Below are positions 12,255 through 24,369 of a stretch of DNA of 64,000 nucleotides, piece by piece (within the stretch, counting starts at the first letter, position 1; every line of letters begins with the position of its first letter). The notes below the pieces were generated by a model that was not told the DNA's origin, searched no databases, and saw only the letters and a program-made list of their open reading frames with translations. A program made the position numbers and the translations under genes. The DNA is taken from assembly GCF_008831285.2 (NCBI RefSeq), contig NC_045151.1, positions 9,284,071-9,348,070 of the forward strand, written 5' to 3'. Source of the DNA: Nymphaea colorata (taxonomy: Eukaryota; Streptophyta; Magnoliopsida; Nymphaeales; Nymphaeaceae).

Positions 12255-13964
12255 TCGCACGGAGGCCCACGAAGAAGTTGGTTGCACATAATTATTTACC
12301 CTTTGGTGTTGCCTCAACAAAAACGACACTCAAAAAGTTTTTGAACAGGTGCATATAAGAAAAGTTTTTGTTGGATGGTACCGCTCCTTCACTAAAAGAA
12401 TATGAGGACTCTTTAACATTTCGTTTCTCAAAGAGCCCCCAAAAAGGAGGCTTGAAATGGCGATGGAGGTGGATGACCTCACATGCGTCTTACCAGCCCA
12501 CTACATCTAATTAATTAACTAGCTAGTAGGTAATGTCGCATTATGCATTATCTAAGAAATTTTTGCAATTCCTTCCGACCCCCCACCCCTTTTTTTATAC
12601 TTTTGCCGTCTTGCTTTTAGGAACATAAAAGTTGTTATGTCATCTTCAGTATGTGGGGCCAAAGATGGGGTTGTAAAGTAAAGTGCATGGGGGACACTCA
12701 ATAATTTGAGAGGGACTGGTTCCTCATGCCACTTTTGTATTACATTATCAAGCAAGTGGTTGTCCTTGGGTCCTGCTGTTCACTTCTTTTATAGAAAAGT
12801 GGGACCAATAGTGTCATGATAACTTTTTTTTTTTTTTAATTACTAACGAAAGGACTAATGTCCGTTTTGCTATTCCATTGTATGGGCAGAGGAAAATTTC
12901 TAAAACGAACCTAAAGATTTTGGCAATAATTCAACAAACATAGCAAGACACCAATATTTTTGGGCAATGATTTTAACTAACATAGCCAGATTTTGGCATT
13001 AACTCAACGGACACAGAGGAAAATTTTCAAAAGAGGCCTAAAGATTTTGGCAATACTGTTAAAGACGACTTTAGCTTTCAATTTTGATTCAGTATCAAAA
13101 TGCTCTATATAGCCTGTCAATCCAACTGAACCATCACAAGCTCATGACTTGATGGATAAAAAACTTATGATAGTTACAAAATGCTGACTTGGGATAGTTA
13201 CCCGCTCCCGTCTTCATTATTTCCCCCTCCGCTTGTTTTGGAGAAGGTTATATTTGCATTATTGCATATTCGCCATTACCAGAACGGCAAGGTGCCTAAA
13301 AAATGAGACTCTCCCCGTAGAGAGCATTTGATAGCCTCCGTTTTGAGATTCTCTAGATTTGAGAACTGTGTATTTAAGATCTGACTTTTTCTTCCTTTTC
13401 CTATCTTAAATCCGACTTTTTTCTTAATAGAAAGAAGTAAAATAAGAATCTTTATAGGAAAGGATTCTATATCACATCATATCTACATTATATCTATGGA
13501 TTTGAAAGCCAGTTGATTATTCTCTTAACAGCGCACAAAAAGGGGAAGGGGAAAGCTTGTATTTTAGAAAATTACTAAACTACTTTTTTTTTTAATTAAC
13601 GGCAATATCACCCATACCAAAGCACGTGAGGGGCACCATTCTTCCGGAACGAAACCACGAACACAGAAGTTTGTGTTGGGCCCAAATATGCTCCACGTGA
13701 TCAGCTTCTTTGCATCTGTCCAGCTCTATTTATGAATATTTGTCTATATTCAGACTACATTGGTATACATTAAAAAAGGCTCATTTTCCTAATAATATTA
13801 ATAAATTATATGTGATATTCAACTAATAAAAAAATTGTAGTTCTATTTTTGGATAGCATTTCAAATTTCAAGTATCTTTTTAAAGGATATCCAAGAAGTT
13901 TGCCATGCATCTTAAATCAGTCTAAGAGAGGGAAACAGTAAAACGTTCGCTATTTTTGTAACGC

Positions 13965-13968
<4 letters not shown>

Positions 13969-13995
<27 letters not shown>
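13969..13995. repeat. (CT)n microsatellite
   Basis: An uninterrupted CT run lies about 75 bases upstream of a TATA-like CCTATAAAAGGG. It could belong to a promoter leader, but no downstream exon is recognised. Confidence 0.85.
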
Positions 13996-14000
<5 letters not shown>

Positions 14001-14207
14001 AATTCATCCAGTACTGCGGAAGGGATGTTAGGGCTCAAATATTAGACGCATGTTATATCTCTTAACAGTCGTCCTATAAAAGGGAAGGGCACGGAAGCTG
14101 CCCCTTAATCGACACGTGCCCCAAAGGGCCCCGTGTCTGGGAGAGCATAGAGGTTGAGTAACAAAATATTGGAAACGTCCCACTCTCCTACACCAAGACC
14201 TTGCATT

Positions 14208-14500
14208 AGGGATGTTAACAAACTAGATTCAAATTGGATGTGCCCTTTATCATAATATGACTCAAAACTTGTATTCGAATGCAAATGATGAAAAGTGTAC
14301 ACCAGATTTGAATCTCGATTTCTAAAGTCAGAATGTAAATCTGATTTGAATCTGACTTCTAAATTCACCTTTGAACTGACATTTAAATATGCAACTGAAT
14401 TTGAACCGCATTACAATACAATAGAAACTAATTTTTTAAAGCGTATTGATATTAGATTGTAGGAAATTTATTTAGAATTTAATTTGAACTTGAACCCAGT
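14208..14500. repeat. Dispersed non-coding repeat copy, possible hAT-like MITE end
   Basis: The start, TAGGGATGTTAACAAACTAG followed by ATTCAAATTGGATGT, is matched in reverse complement near 32935-32975 (TAGGGATGTCAAAAGATCAT, then ATTCAAATTGGATGT). Beyond this only the 'AATCTGATTTGAATCTGA' flavour is shared. TAGGGATGTCAA-like termini are common in plant hAT-type MITEs. No second terminus or TSD was found, so the class is uncertain. Confidence 0.35.
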
Positions 14501-17500
14501 CATATATTCATTTGAAAGTAAATCCGAAATTGAACACCATTCGGCTGGTGAACTGGTCTAAACCAACCAATCTTGTGCCAAGTATTCCTGCAAAATCAGC
14601 AAAACTCTCGAGTTCCACAATTCAAAAGAGAGGCCTCAACTTTGAGCTCTTTGCCTGGCCACTACTGATCGCCCCTAACTTTCTAGGCCTCCGCCAGGAG
14701 AATGATTTTGGGTCTTCTTCTGACCCAACTTGCACTAGAAAGTTCCCCTCACCAATCGAAGAAAATCAAAGTTCTTTGACAAAGCTCCACAACTTAGGGA
14801 TTCGAAAATAAAGGAGTAGTCAAGTCAGGATTTACCATGTCCGCCTGCTAGCGCCACTATAGCAGTACATTGGAAAAGCCGAAGCATTATCTAGTAAGCC
14901 GTCTAAGGTATTACCAAGCAACGAGTACCATTAACCTCCTTTGTTTCCACAGCCGGCAGACTCTGATATGGGTCTGGGATACTTGTTTTCCCCTCTCCGA
15001 TCGAAGCCCAGCTTTTTGGGAGAATCCTTCAGCCTTAAGGGGGATGTCATTGGATTGTGAAAACTTGGAAGCTTCATCAGAAGGATCGGTGAAGCCTTCG
15101 ATTTACAGACCCTTTCCACTCTAGAGCCCCTTCATCAACTGATGCTGCCCGTCCTCTTTGGGCTTGTCGATCTCCATAGCCGGATCTCCCCTTTGGAGGG
15201 GGGGACGATTTTGACACTTTCCAAAACCCTAGGCCCCAATTTCGCCTCAACGATGGATGCACCAGCTCGACTCCTCTTCTCTCCAATTGCCCACACTTTT
15301 CATTTCAAAAACCGATTTCAAGCACAATATTCAAACAAATATTCAAATACTATGATCCGGATTAATATAAATAGGCAAATAATATTAAACGTTTAACGCA
15401 AGTCAAATATTTTCAACATTTTCCTTTTTATTCAAACTTGACAAAAGATCTTCATTTGAACAATTCATATATTGGATACAGTTGCGAAAAAATTTCGCAA
15501 GTCTAAATGACCATTTTACCATTCACCATAAGATTTTCAAATACCAAATTTCAAGAATAAAGGGCCATTTATGAGCCAAATGAGTACTTTTTATACCTGG
15601 GTTGAACACCTAAACCAAGTCTACCTAAGTCGTCCAAGTTAAAAACCACCATTTTTTGCCCTTTCTTCCTAGCATCTAAATCTGAAAAGTAGGATTTTTC
15701 ACCAAATTTCTACAAGTTGTCTAACATTTGAGCAGTTAGACAATTTCTTAACTTTACATTACCCAAAGAATTGCTATGTTCAGCTCATTAGGGTTATCCC
15801 TTTCTAAAGTCGGCTTCCCTATGGCTCAAATCAGCTCATCAGAACTCAAAACTGTGATCTTTAGCTTAACCATCTCAAAACATGCTCACTTTAACGGTTA
15901 GAAAGTTTTATTTCACTTATTTTGAGACTCTCACCCTAAGTTTCAGTTATATGCTAACTTACATATTGCTATTGGGTCTTTCTCTCTCCTATTTTCAAGG
16001 GTTTGAGCTAATGTTTATCATATTTAAATCAAGTTTTCTTTTGTGTGGTTTGAGTTCATTCATCTCAGTTTGAGTTCAGTTCAGTTCTATTAAGGGTTTG
16101 AACTGAACTTGAGCTCAACCTAGAAGAGTAAGCTAAAATCAAGTTGGTATTATGTTTGTCATACATAAATCCATACTCCCTTAATACAGCTTGAGTTCAT
16201 TTCTTCTGGTTTGAGTTCAATTCAGTTTTGAAGGCCATGGAGCTCATTTCTTGTACTTGCTACACTATATAATATGTTGTTGAACTTGAATTTTGCAAAA
16301 TTCAAGTGACTTTTTTCAATCTTTCAGCATGTCCATACATGTAAGTAGCTTTTCCAAGCTCCACCAGTGAAAATCCTAATAAAAAATAGATTTTTATGGC
16401 TTCCACAATTTTCCTTTATGAATGTGTCGCATGCAGCTTCGTAAAAATTTGTTTTTGATTTGTAGAGCAATACGAGAAGAATTTTTTAGCAAGATTATAA
16501 CAAAGCCTTTTTAAGAGTCTAGCTACAGGCTAGTTCAGTCAAATCGAGAAAATTCTTCTAAAAATCTAGAAATACACACATGGGCAAAACAGTTATTTCT
16601 TTTTTGGGCCATATTCTTCTGCATAAATATAGGGTATCAATCACATATACATTGGTTTATGATTTTTTTATTTGAGAACCTTAGTTCAAGTCCATCCCTT
16701 TATGCGCTTCTATTTTAGCCCTAACATAAGAGCCACGTAAACCTAAGTTAGCTGTTCATATACAGTTCATAGATCAAGTAGGTCTGAACTCAGGCTTAGC
16801 CTACCCTAATGTAACATGAAAACTGAATTTTTCAAAGACAGCATCTATGTTGAGCTTGCACCCAGCCTATGAGCACAAGTTTTTCAAAACTGAACACTAC
16901 CCAAGTCCAATCCATGCCATGCAACTTCAATCCACCTAGCCCAACTCGAGGTAGTCCATTATATGCTATTTTTATATCTCTATTCATATTTCTTATTCAT
17001 ATCATATATCATAGACTTATTTTCATGTTTGGATATCATATCCAAGTCTTAGGTCTTATCTATTTTTATAGATCTAGATCCATTATTTCCATTTCAGATC
17101 TTGGATATCAAATCATAATCCAAATTCTAATACCATCTCTGAATCCATCTTCTACAATTTTCCTTAGATCTAGACCTGGATTGGGTCTCTGCATTTAACC
17201 CAAATCTAGTATCCACATGTGAGCTTAATGCACATTATATCTCAAAAATACATCATGATTTTCTCATTTCATGCTTAATGTCTATTTGCATATAAGCACT
17301 TGAAACATGTGGAATTCTTTGTTGAACGCTTACGCACAGTCAAAATCAAAATCGGTATCTGTATGTGGCCGAAACGAACATTTTTCTTATTTATAACAAA
17401 TTTTATAATAAGGTTTGAAAGTATGTTTTCTCTTCTTTATATTTTTTTGTCATTTGTTCTCTATGCTTGAAACCAATGCAAATAGTTTATCAAGAATCGT

Positions 17501-17616
17501 TCAACAATTCTCTGTGCACACGTGGCTTTTCACAGAATCAAATTTGAAGTCAGGTCAAGATCACAGTAAGCAAAATTCGGATGAAAACATACTTTTAACT
17601 TATGGTTTTGAGTTTT
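14501..17616. other. Unassigned non-coding stretch
   Basis: 14560-15320 is GC-richer than its surroundings and has short ORFs on both strands with no recognisable domain. It could be a remnant of an unidentified element. 15780-16240 has a recurring TTTGAGTTCATT/TTCAGTT motif. The remainder is AT-rich and nothing is recognised. Confidence 0.35.
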
Positions 17617-17900
17617 GATGAGAAGAGAGAGTGTTAGAAATTTAGTCCTATATCGATGAGGAGAAAGAGGAATTCCCTTTCTCTCTCCCCCCTATAAAAA
17701 GGGATCCTTCCCCTTTATCTCTATACACTGGAGCTATTTGTTGGTAAGCATATAAATTGGTAAATTTCAATTGCGTACTCAAAAAACTATCTAGCTCATA
17801 ACAAGTTATTTTTTAAGAGACTTGGTCTAAGTCTTTGTTCGAGCTGCATTAGCACTCAACCTAGACACGACCAAACTCAGTTTAATGGTCGTGAAAGCAA
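17617..17900 (+). mobile_element. Candidate LTR start of an unidentified retrotransposon
   Basis: A purine tract ATGAGAAGAGAGAG is directly followed by TGTTAGAAATTTAGTCCTAT (from 17632) and a strong TATA box, CCTATAAAAAGGGA (17691). This is the polypurine tract-LTR-promoter arrangement of plant LTR elements, many of which carry a TTAGTCCCACATCG-like phrase here. No partner LTR or coding sequence was recognised upstream, so the call is tentative. Confidence 0.4.
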
Positions 17901-20900
17901 GCTCAACCAAGACGCTAGCTTCAGGTAATTTCTTTTTTCTCATATTTTTTTATTTGCAATTAGTTTTTTCTTTTATTTATGCATGTTTAGTTTAGTTTTC
18001 TGTTTTGCTTTTAACATGTCTAGCTTAGTTTATTCTCATTAGTTGTTTTAATAATGTTGTAGTTTAGCTTGTTTGTTTTCTAGATTAGATTTATTTTAAT
18101 GTCTTTAGGATAGGCATAGGGCCATGTATTTCCATCTCTTCTTTGTCTCTTAATTTTAAATTCTTTACTTTTGTTTACTTAGTTTTACTTATAGCATGCA
18201 TATAAAATATAACTTTTTTCATGTTTTTCTTAATCCTACATTGCACCTTTATTTTAACATGCACTGAATCACCTTTCACCCATATGCACACCTTTCCTGA
18301 AACTAGACTGGGTCGGTCAAGTAACATACCCTATGTGGATCGGCCCGTGTATGTAAAAATTTGAATCTAGCATGGTCCTCATACAAGAGGCATTTCAAAT
18401 CTTAGTTTTTTCTAAAATGTTTTAAAAATCAATCTCTTTAGAAAACATAGAGTATAAACCTAACTCAATTCTGTAAGACCTAGTTGAGACCAGTCTTAGA
18501 GCCTACTACGTATGAACCTAGTCCCATAACCTAGGTCTAGGAAAGCTAGCTCTTTAAGCACTCATTCATATGAAATGAATGAAATCTATATCAAATATCA
18601 CATGATTTGACTAAGATAAAAAATCAATTACTATAATCAAACCTAGCCCTAGGTAGATTTAAACCCAGCATAAGAAAAACTGAACCCAGTCATATTAATC
18701 AACTTTACCCTAGCTCATTTGGATCTTTGATCTCAATTCAAAGTATTGGGTTCAAATCATAAACCTTGTATTGATATAAACCATGACATTACCCCAAGTC
18801 TACCTACTTGGATTTAGACCTGAAGTGTTGGATTTTGGACTTTGGATTTGGAATCAGATTTCACGTACAAGTGGCAAATCATAAATCCCATATTATGGAT
18901 TGTTGATTTTGAATTTCAGACCCTAGATTTTTGATCTTGGATTTCAGATCTTGGATTGATTTTTGAAGAAAATGAGCATTTGATCCTAAACTTTAGATCA
19001 ACTCTCATAAAATCAGACCCAAATAATTTTAAATTCTATAACCATCAAATTTGGATATAACCTTTCAGAATTTGGATCTTAAAAATTCCAATCATGAGTA
19101 CAAGATCAAATTTACTTGATATTTTACTTGAATTTTAGATCAGGAATCTTAATCCCATGAAATGATATTTTGACTTCTATAACACCTCTTATTTCAAATT
19201 TAGAACAAGAATATTATAAAATTTCTTATATCACGATTATAGTCTTGAATTCATATCCAGTTTTCTCCTAATAGGCCCACGTCCTACATCCTAGTCTTGA
19301 TAGAGAATGGATTCTAGGTTTACATGAATTATTTTTTGCTTCATATTAAATTTAGAACATCAATTGCATTGGTCTATGATTCTCCGAACATGAATAAACT
19401 TTAGATTAATTTCTTCTTGTACATCAATCTATTTTTGTGATCTACTTATATTTTAAAACAGGCATGATTTCAAAATTATGATACATTTACTCTTTTATGT
19501 TTTGGATGACAATTAGACTTAGAAAATAGAACATTTTAGTTTAGTCCTTGGTCTGATTACCCCTTGGTAAAGACGCCAAGAATCGTTAAACCTCGTACTG
19601 ACAAGTTAGGTCCCGTCTCTCAGAAATCTCGCATAAAAAATAGAGGCAAAAATAGGTAACAAGTCCAATTTATTATGGTTTGCATGTAAGATTTGAAAAA
19701 AAAAAAACTTCATATAAGTAGAAGTGACAATCGTGATGGGATTTGTCATTGTCTTGACTAGACAAAAATGTTTCACTTTGCTAAGTTTTAAATGTCATCT
19801 CACCCTTAAAGCCATCCAGGTACCCTCATCATATGTATGTACATATTTTTGAGGTGGATTAAGACTTAAAATAGAGAGATTTTTCATACTCACATAGATA
19901 TAAAATTACATATTACCTCTCCCAATTGAAGTGTTGTTTGATCCCATCTTTGCCCCTCCCTTTGATTTTAACTCCCATCATAGGCCACATTTCATTAGAA
20001 TCAACTGTTTGTTTGTGTGATTTCATATTCAACATTTCTTTTCACCTAGATGTCTCGGTCATTACGTCAAGGAATACGCCTTGCATGCATTAGCTTAGGG
20101 TGATTCAATGGCTGAACCAACCTATTGGAGGTGGGTATTGACCCTCCCCTCACCATACTTAGGTATTAGCCCAGTATATTGGTGAGTGATTAAGGAGAAA
20201 GAATACCCGTAACTTTTAGAACCACATTTGGATGACTCCATGTCACGTTCAATGGACTTCTTATCTAAGTACTATCTGGTATATGGAACAACTAAAAATT
20301 TGAAATCTTAAGATGTCCAGTTCTAGGTGATCAAGCTTATTTCAAACATTTGCATAATAGAGCTATGTCATTAGATGTGTTGTTTGAAGCATTTTGTGTA
20401 TATCTTGTTTGATTATATGTTTATCTCTTTATACTTTATTTAACACTATGCAATAAATTTTCCATCAAAATTGGATGGATTTTTCAAAAGAGCCCTTGTT
20501 TTCATATGTCAAAATTGTCTAGTTTTCTTTCCAATATCATCTTGTAGGGTCTCTTCAGCCTATCAAGGTCAAAATTGTCATTTCAGTCAGAACCTCCTCT
20601 TTGGTCAAGCCTGACAGGCATAGTTTCATTGCCTGGTCAGACCATCTTCTATTTATATGCGTTCATTTGTTTGTCTATCCTAACCCCACCCAGTCATTTT
20701 CGTCAATCAACATGATGAGAACATTTCTCTAGAGATACATTGTACACTCTATTCTTAGACATTTTTCCCCAATTTGTGTCATTGACCAAATTGCAGTACA
20801 TTGTAGCCAAACTCTGGCATAAAATTTTGACAATGTTTAATTTAACTATACATATACTTATGTACAAAATATTACATTGATTGGTTGTCATTTGAATGTG

Positions 20901-21399
20901 TTATTTGATGTTTGAATGTTTTTGGTCCCTAACCTTTTTACCCACCCACCAAGTGTTCGACGAATTGTCTGAATGACTAAGGACTTATAATATTCTTGAA
21001 CCGCTTGGATTGTAGCATCATTTAAGAATCGTGTAGCATGTTTCAGCGTTGTATGGTGCAAATCATTTGTTAATGATCTTTAAGTTAGGGATAAGTTGAT
21101 ATTTGTGTTGCATAGATGTTGAAGGCACAACTTTATGACATTGTTTGAAAGATATATGATTATCAAAATAAATTGTTTAGGTACTCGTTCTAAAGATTGT
21201 ATGACAAACTACCCAACAAATATTCATTTGTATGAATCGAAAACTAATAGTTAAAATATGGCATGCACAATATGGAAAGTTTATCATATTAAAGTTGCTT
21301 GTACAGACCTATTAAGGGATGGATAATTGAACATGGGTTATGAATTGTAATGTTTGTGTTGTTCATGGTATAGATGAAGAGTACGTATAGAAGAAGACA
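17901..21399. other. AT-rich non-coding stretch, unassigned
   Basis: No ORF, domain, RNA gene or terminal repeat is recognised. A region around 18800-19260 has a repetitive GATTTTGGATTT/CAGATCTTGGATT flavour. It may be decayed transposon sequence, but nothing specific supports that. Confidence 0.35.
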
Positions 21400-21718
21400 T
21401 GCATCGATAATATTTTTACCGACATCTGATTATAATGTCTATGATAGTTTTACCGACAACCCAACCATATGTCGGTAAACCTATTCATTACCGACATTTG
21501 CAAACATCAGTAATAATTCAAATAATTCAATTTAGTTACACGTCTAGTGCATCTGTGTAGATGAACACCAACATGTGGAATGGGTTGTCGGTGAAAGTTT
21601 TCACTAACGCAAACTTTAACAACAACCATGGTGGCTGTCGGTAAAAGTTTTATCGACACACGCTTAGGTCTTATTAATGTTTTCCAGCCATCGATAAACC
21701 TTAGTTTTTTTTGTAGTG
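21400..21718. mobile_element. Terminus of a CACTA (En/Spm-type) DNA transposon
   Basis: The sequence ends TTAGTTTTTTTTGTAGTG at 21718, the reverse complement of CACTACAAAAAAAACTAA, a classic plant CACTA terminal inverted repeat. Inward from it are at least six subterminal motifs of the form TACCGACA/TGTCGGTAA in both orientations (about 21418, 21450, 21470, 21491, 21587, 21631). Such clustered TGTCGG motifs are the transposase-binding subterminal repeats of this superfamily. The opposite CACTA end and any transposase gene were not found, so this is a truncated copy or the other end is too decayed. Decayed Copia sequence starts right after the terminus. Confidence 0.8.
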
Positions 21719-21729
21719 TAAGCATATTA

Positions 21730-22816
21730 TTGGATTTCAATAAGTGTTCACCATTATGAGTAAAGAGTATGGCTTCCTAGAAGGAATATATTTTGAGAAA
21801 ACCTTTAGTCATGTAGTCAAGCATGCCACAATCTGAACTTTTCAGTATGTTTCCCTTAAAACAATTGGAAGATAAAGCTGATAAAAAAATGTCCTTCCTC
21901 CATGGGACTCTTGTGAATAAGATTACATGAGACAACCACTTTGTTTTGAAAATTCTCCTTTTCCCAATTATGCGTGCAAATTATACAATACTTTTTATGA
22001 TTTAGAACAAGAATCAAGGGCTTTGTTTTCTAGATTGAGCTCTTTTCTTCACAAAATGGGGTTTAAAGAAGCATGCATAAATATATCTCCATTTATTATA
22101 AGAAGGAAAATTTCATCACTATAATTTTACATGTGTGGATGATATAAGTATTCTAGGAAAATCAAGTAGTTATATTTAGATGCTTATTTCATTATTCATT
22201 TCTTAATTTGCTACAAATGGACTTGGGAGATATGTATTTTTTTCTAGGGATGAACTTCTTAAGGCCTGATTCCCCTGCAAGAGAAGTATATCTTAGATTT
22301 ATTGAAGTGAACTAATATGGTTGATGCCGAATATATTTCAACACCCATTGCTACTAGTCATGTCACTAGAGTTACTGAAACAAAATTTAGCAATCCAGCT
22401 CTCTATGGGAGTATAGTTGGAGCAATCGAATATGGCACTATCAGAATGCCTATGTAGCCTTCATGGCGAATAAAGTCAAACAATTTGTGCATTTTCCTAC
22501 ATAACTTCATTGGGTTGCTGTGGAAACATCATTTAAGATAGCTAAAGCAGAATTAGGACTTCGGGCTTCTTATGTGGTCAAACTCCTTGAACATGACAAC
22601 TTATAGCAATGCTGATTGGGCATCCAAATGATTGATGGTCAACTGGTCTGTTAGAATTTAATGTCTTGGAGTGCCAAGAATCAAATTGATGTCTCTAAAT
22701 TTAGTACATAGATAGAAAATAGATCTATTGCCAACACCTTTGCAGAAATTTCTTGGATGCAACTCTATCCAGAACTTGGAATCTTGTGTGAGTTTAAACC
22801 AGTTCTCTGGTGTGAT
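21730..22816 (+). pseudogene. Copia RT-RNase H remnant, 5' part (split by Gypsy insertion)
   Basis: Read across stops and frame changes, the conserved Copia order is clear. GFLEGIYFEKTFSHVVKHAT corresponds to the usual GIDFEETFSPVVKPTT. It is followed by MSFLHGTL, ENSPFPNYACKLYNTFYDLE, LSSFLHKMGF, a VDDI segment (about 22136) and YFFLGM. After the template-binding region comes NADWASK..WSTG, SWSAKNQ and ISWMQ, ending in LWCD where the Gypsy element is inserted. It joins in frame to 30179-30475 on the far side. It is a heavily decayed fragment with no product. Confidence 0.85.
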
Positions 22817-24369
22817 TGTAACACTCGTTTTATTGCAGGTTGGGTTGGAGCGGGTCCAGACCCGGACGCACAACTTACCCGCGTGAGAGCCTGATGCGAG
22901 AGCTCTTCTCCCTCACTTTCCTTAGCGTCTACCTCTTCTTCATCTTTGTCTCTTCCTCTGCTATGACCGCAACAAAGAGAAGAAGGAGGCGGAAGAGATA
23001 GCAGCAGCAAAGGAGGTGTAGGGCGACGGCGGCAGTGCATTGGGTGAGCCATGTCATTCCCCTGCTTCTTCCCTCTTCTCTCTTCTTTCTTCTTTCTTCT
23101 CCTCCTCCCTCTCACGTTGTTTATGTCGTTGACCTCTAACCCGAGTCTTTCCCCTCCCTCACCCACACTCTCTCTGCTAGAGCTCTCTCTGTCTCTTCCT
23201 CTCTCTCCCGTGTTGTCCCCCTTTTCTGCCAGCTCTCTCTCCCGCACTCTCTCTCTGTCCATGCTCTCTGCTCTAGTCCTCTCCCTCGTCTGAACCCTCC
23301 ATTTCCCTCTTTTGGTGGTCCATAGTTGTTTCCCCCTTTCCGTGTGCTGTCTCTCTCACTACCGTCCTCTCATGTACTCTCACAACGTCTCTCACCCTAT
23401 TTATAGTTGTTGGGTCGGTTTACAACTTGGGGACGCATTTTCCTTTCATAATAGTGACTTGATTGCGTTGGTGGTGGCAGCATTGAAGGATTTTAGCTGC
23501 TTGAGGATCACTCAAACTCTTGAGGTGGCTACCAGGAACGCTACGACAGTTTGGACTCTAAGATTGGGGTGAGCAAGACCTAATCGAGCTTAAATTGTTG
23601 AATATTTATTGTTGGAGCATGTTTATTTAATGATTGAGCATGCTAGTCTAAAGATTTGATGATTTAAAATGCATGCTAGAGATGTTGCTATTTTGGGGAA
23701 AGTTTATGCCCATTTTGAAAAGGACGGGTACCTACATGTATAATGGCTCATCTAACATGTTTGGTTAATTTTTGAAGCAATAGGGAAGCATGGTAGAATT
23801 GTAGTGATGTGGAGAAGATTTAGAACCGTGTTATAGAACTCGTGAAGTATGTTTTTGTTAAGCTGTTTGCACTTTGTTTGTTGGGGAATTGTGTGTATGT
23901 TGGGAAGACGCCTCAACTAAGGAATCAATGGAGAAACAGGTTAGTGATCGGTTCAAATCAAAAGTGCAAAGCTTAAACCATTTGGTGATAACCTCTAGGG
24001 CTGAGAAGAGGCCTATTGGAGGGCTTTGTGGGTCGACACTTCCCATCGACACCCTCTTGAGGTGATAGCATGTGCTTCAATGAAGTTGTTTTATATTTAT
24101 ATGGATTGTAAAACTAAACAAGTAGAGATTTTACCACTTGTGTATGTTTGCAGGTACACCGAGCATGTCCAGTAGACCTTGAGCAACCAGATTCAACGCT
24201 CGAGGCGTTTTGGGTGTTTTGTAGATGCAGGACAAGTATGGTGGCATTCCAGGCAAATCCCTGCCTGCAGCCAACTTGTGAATGTGTGTTCCTAGAATCA
24301 ATGGATCCTAGAATTGTGATGTGATTGAATGATTGTGAAGTGATTGAATGAATGTATGCATGAGAGTTT
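22817..24369 (+). repeat. Truncated 5' LTR of Gypsy element
   Basis: It aligns along its length with 27157-28692 of the 3' LTR, from TGTAACRCTCRTTTTATTGC to GCATGAGAGTTT. After that it is joined to pol sequence. A long CT-rich block (about 22910-23290) is shared by both LTR copies. It explains the serine- and leucine-rich ORFs seen there on both strands. Confidence 0.9.

Larger units (their letters stand above)
9762..14207. other. Non-coding region with microsatellites
   Basis: No coding sequence can be supported. Short ORFs are not conserved-looking and are often low complexity. Features seen are T-runs, GA/CT and CA tracts, TA tracts, and a TATA-like CCTATAAAAGGG near 14072. Parts have a gene-flank flavour, but no exon is recognised. 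Confidence 0.4.

Noticed and set aside
22765-23293. Ser/Leu-rich and Arg/Glu-rich ORFs in the CT-rich part of the Gypsy LTR (also 27165-27804)
   Set aside because: Both LTR copies contain them because of a CT-rich low-complexity tract. The frames are not conserved in length and have no domain.
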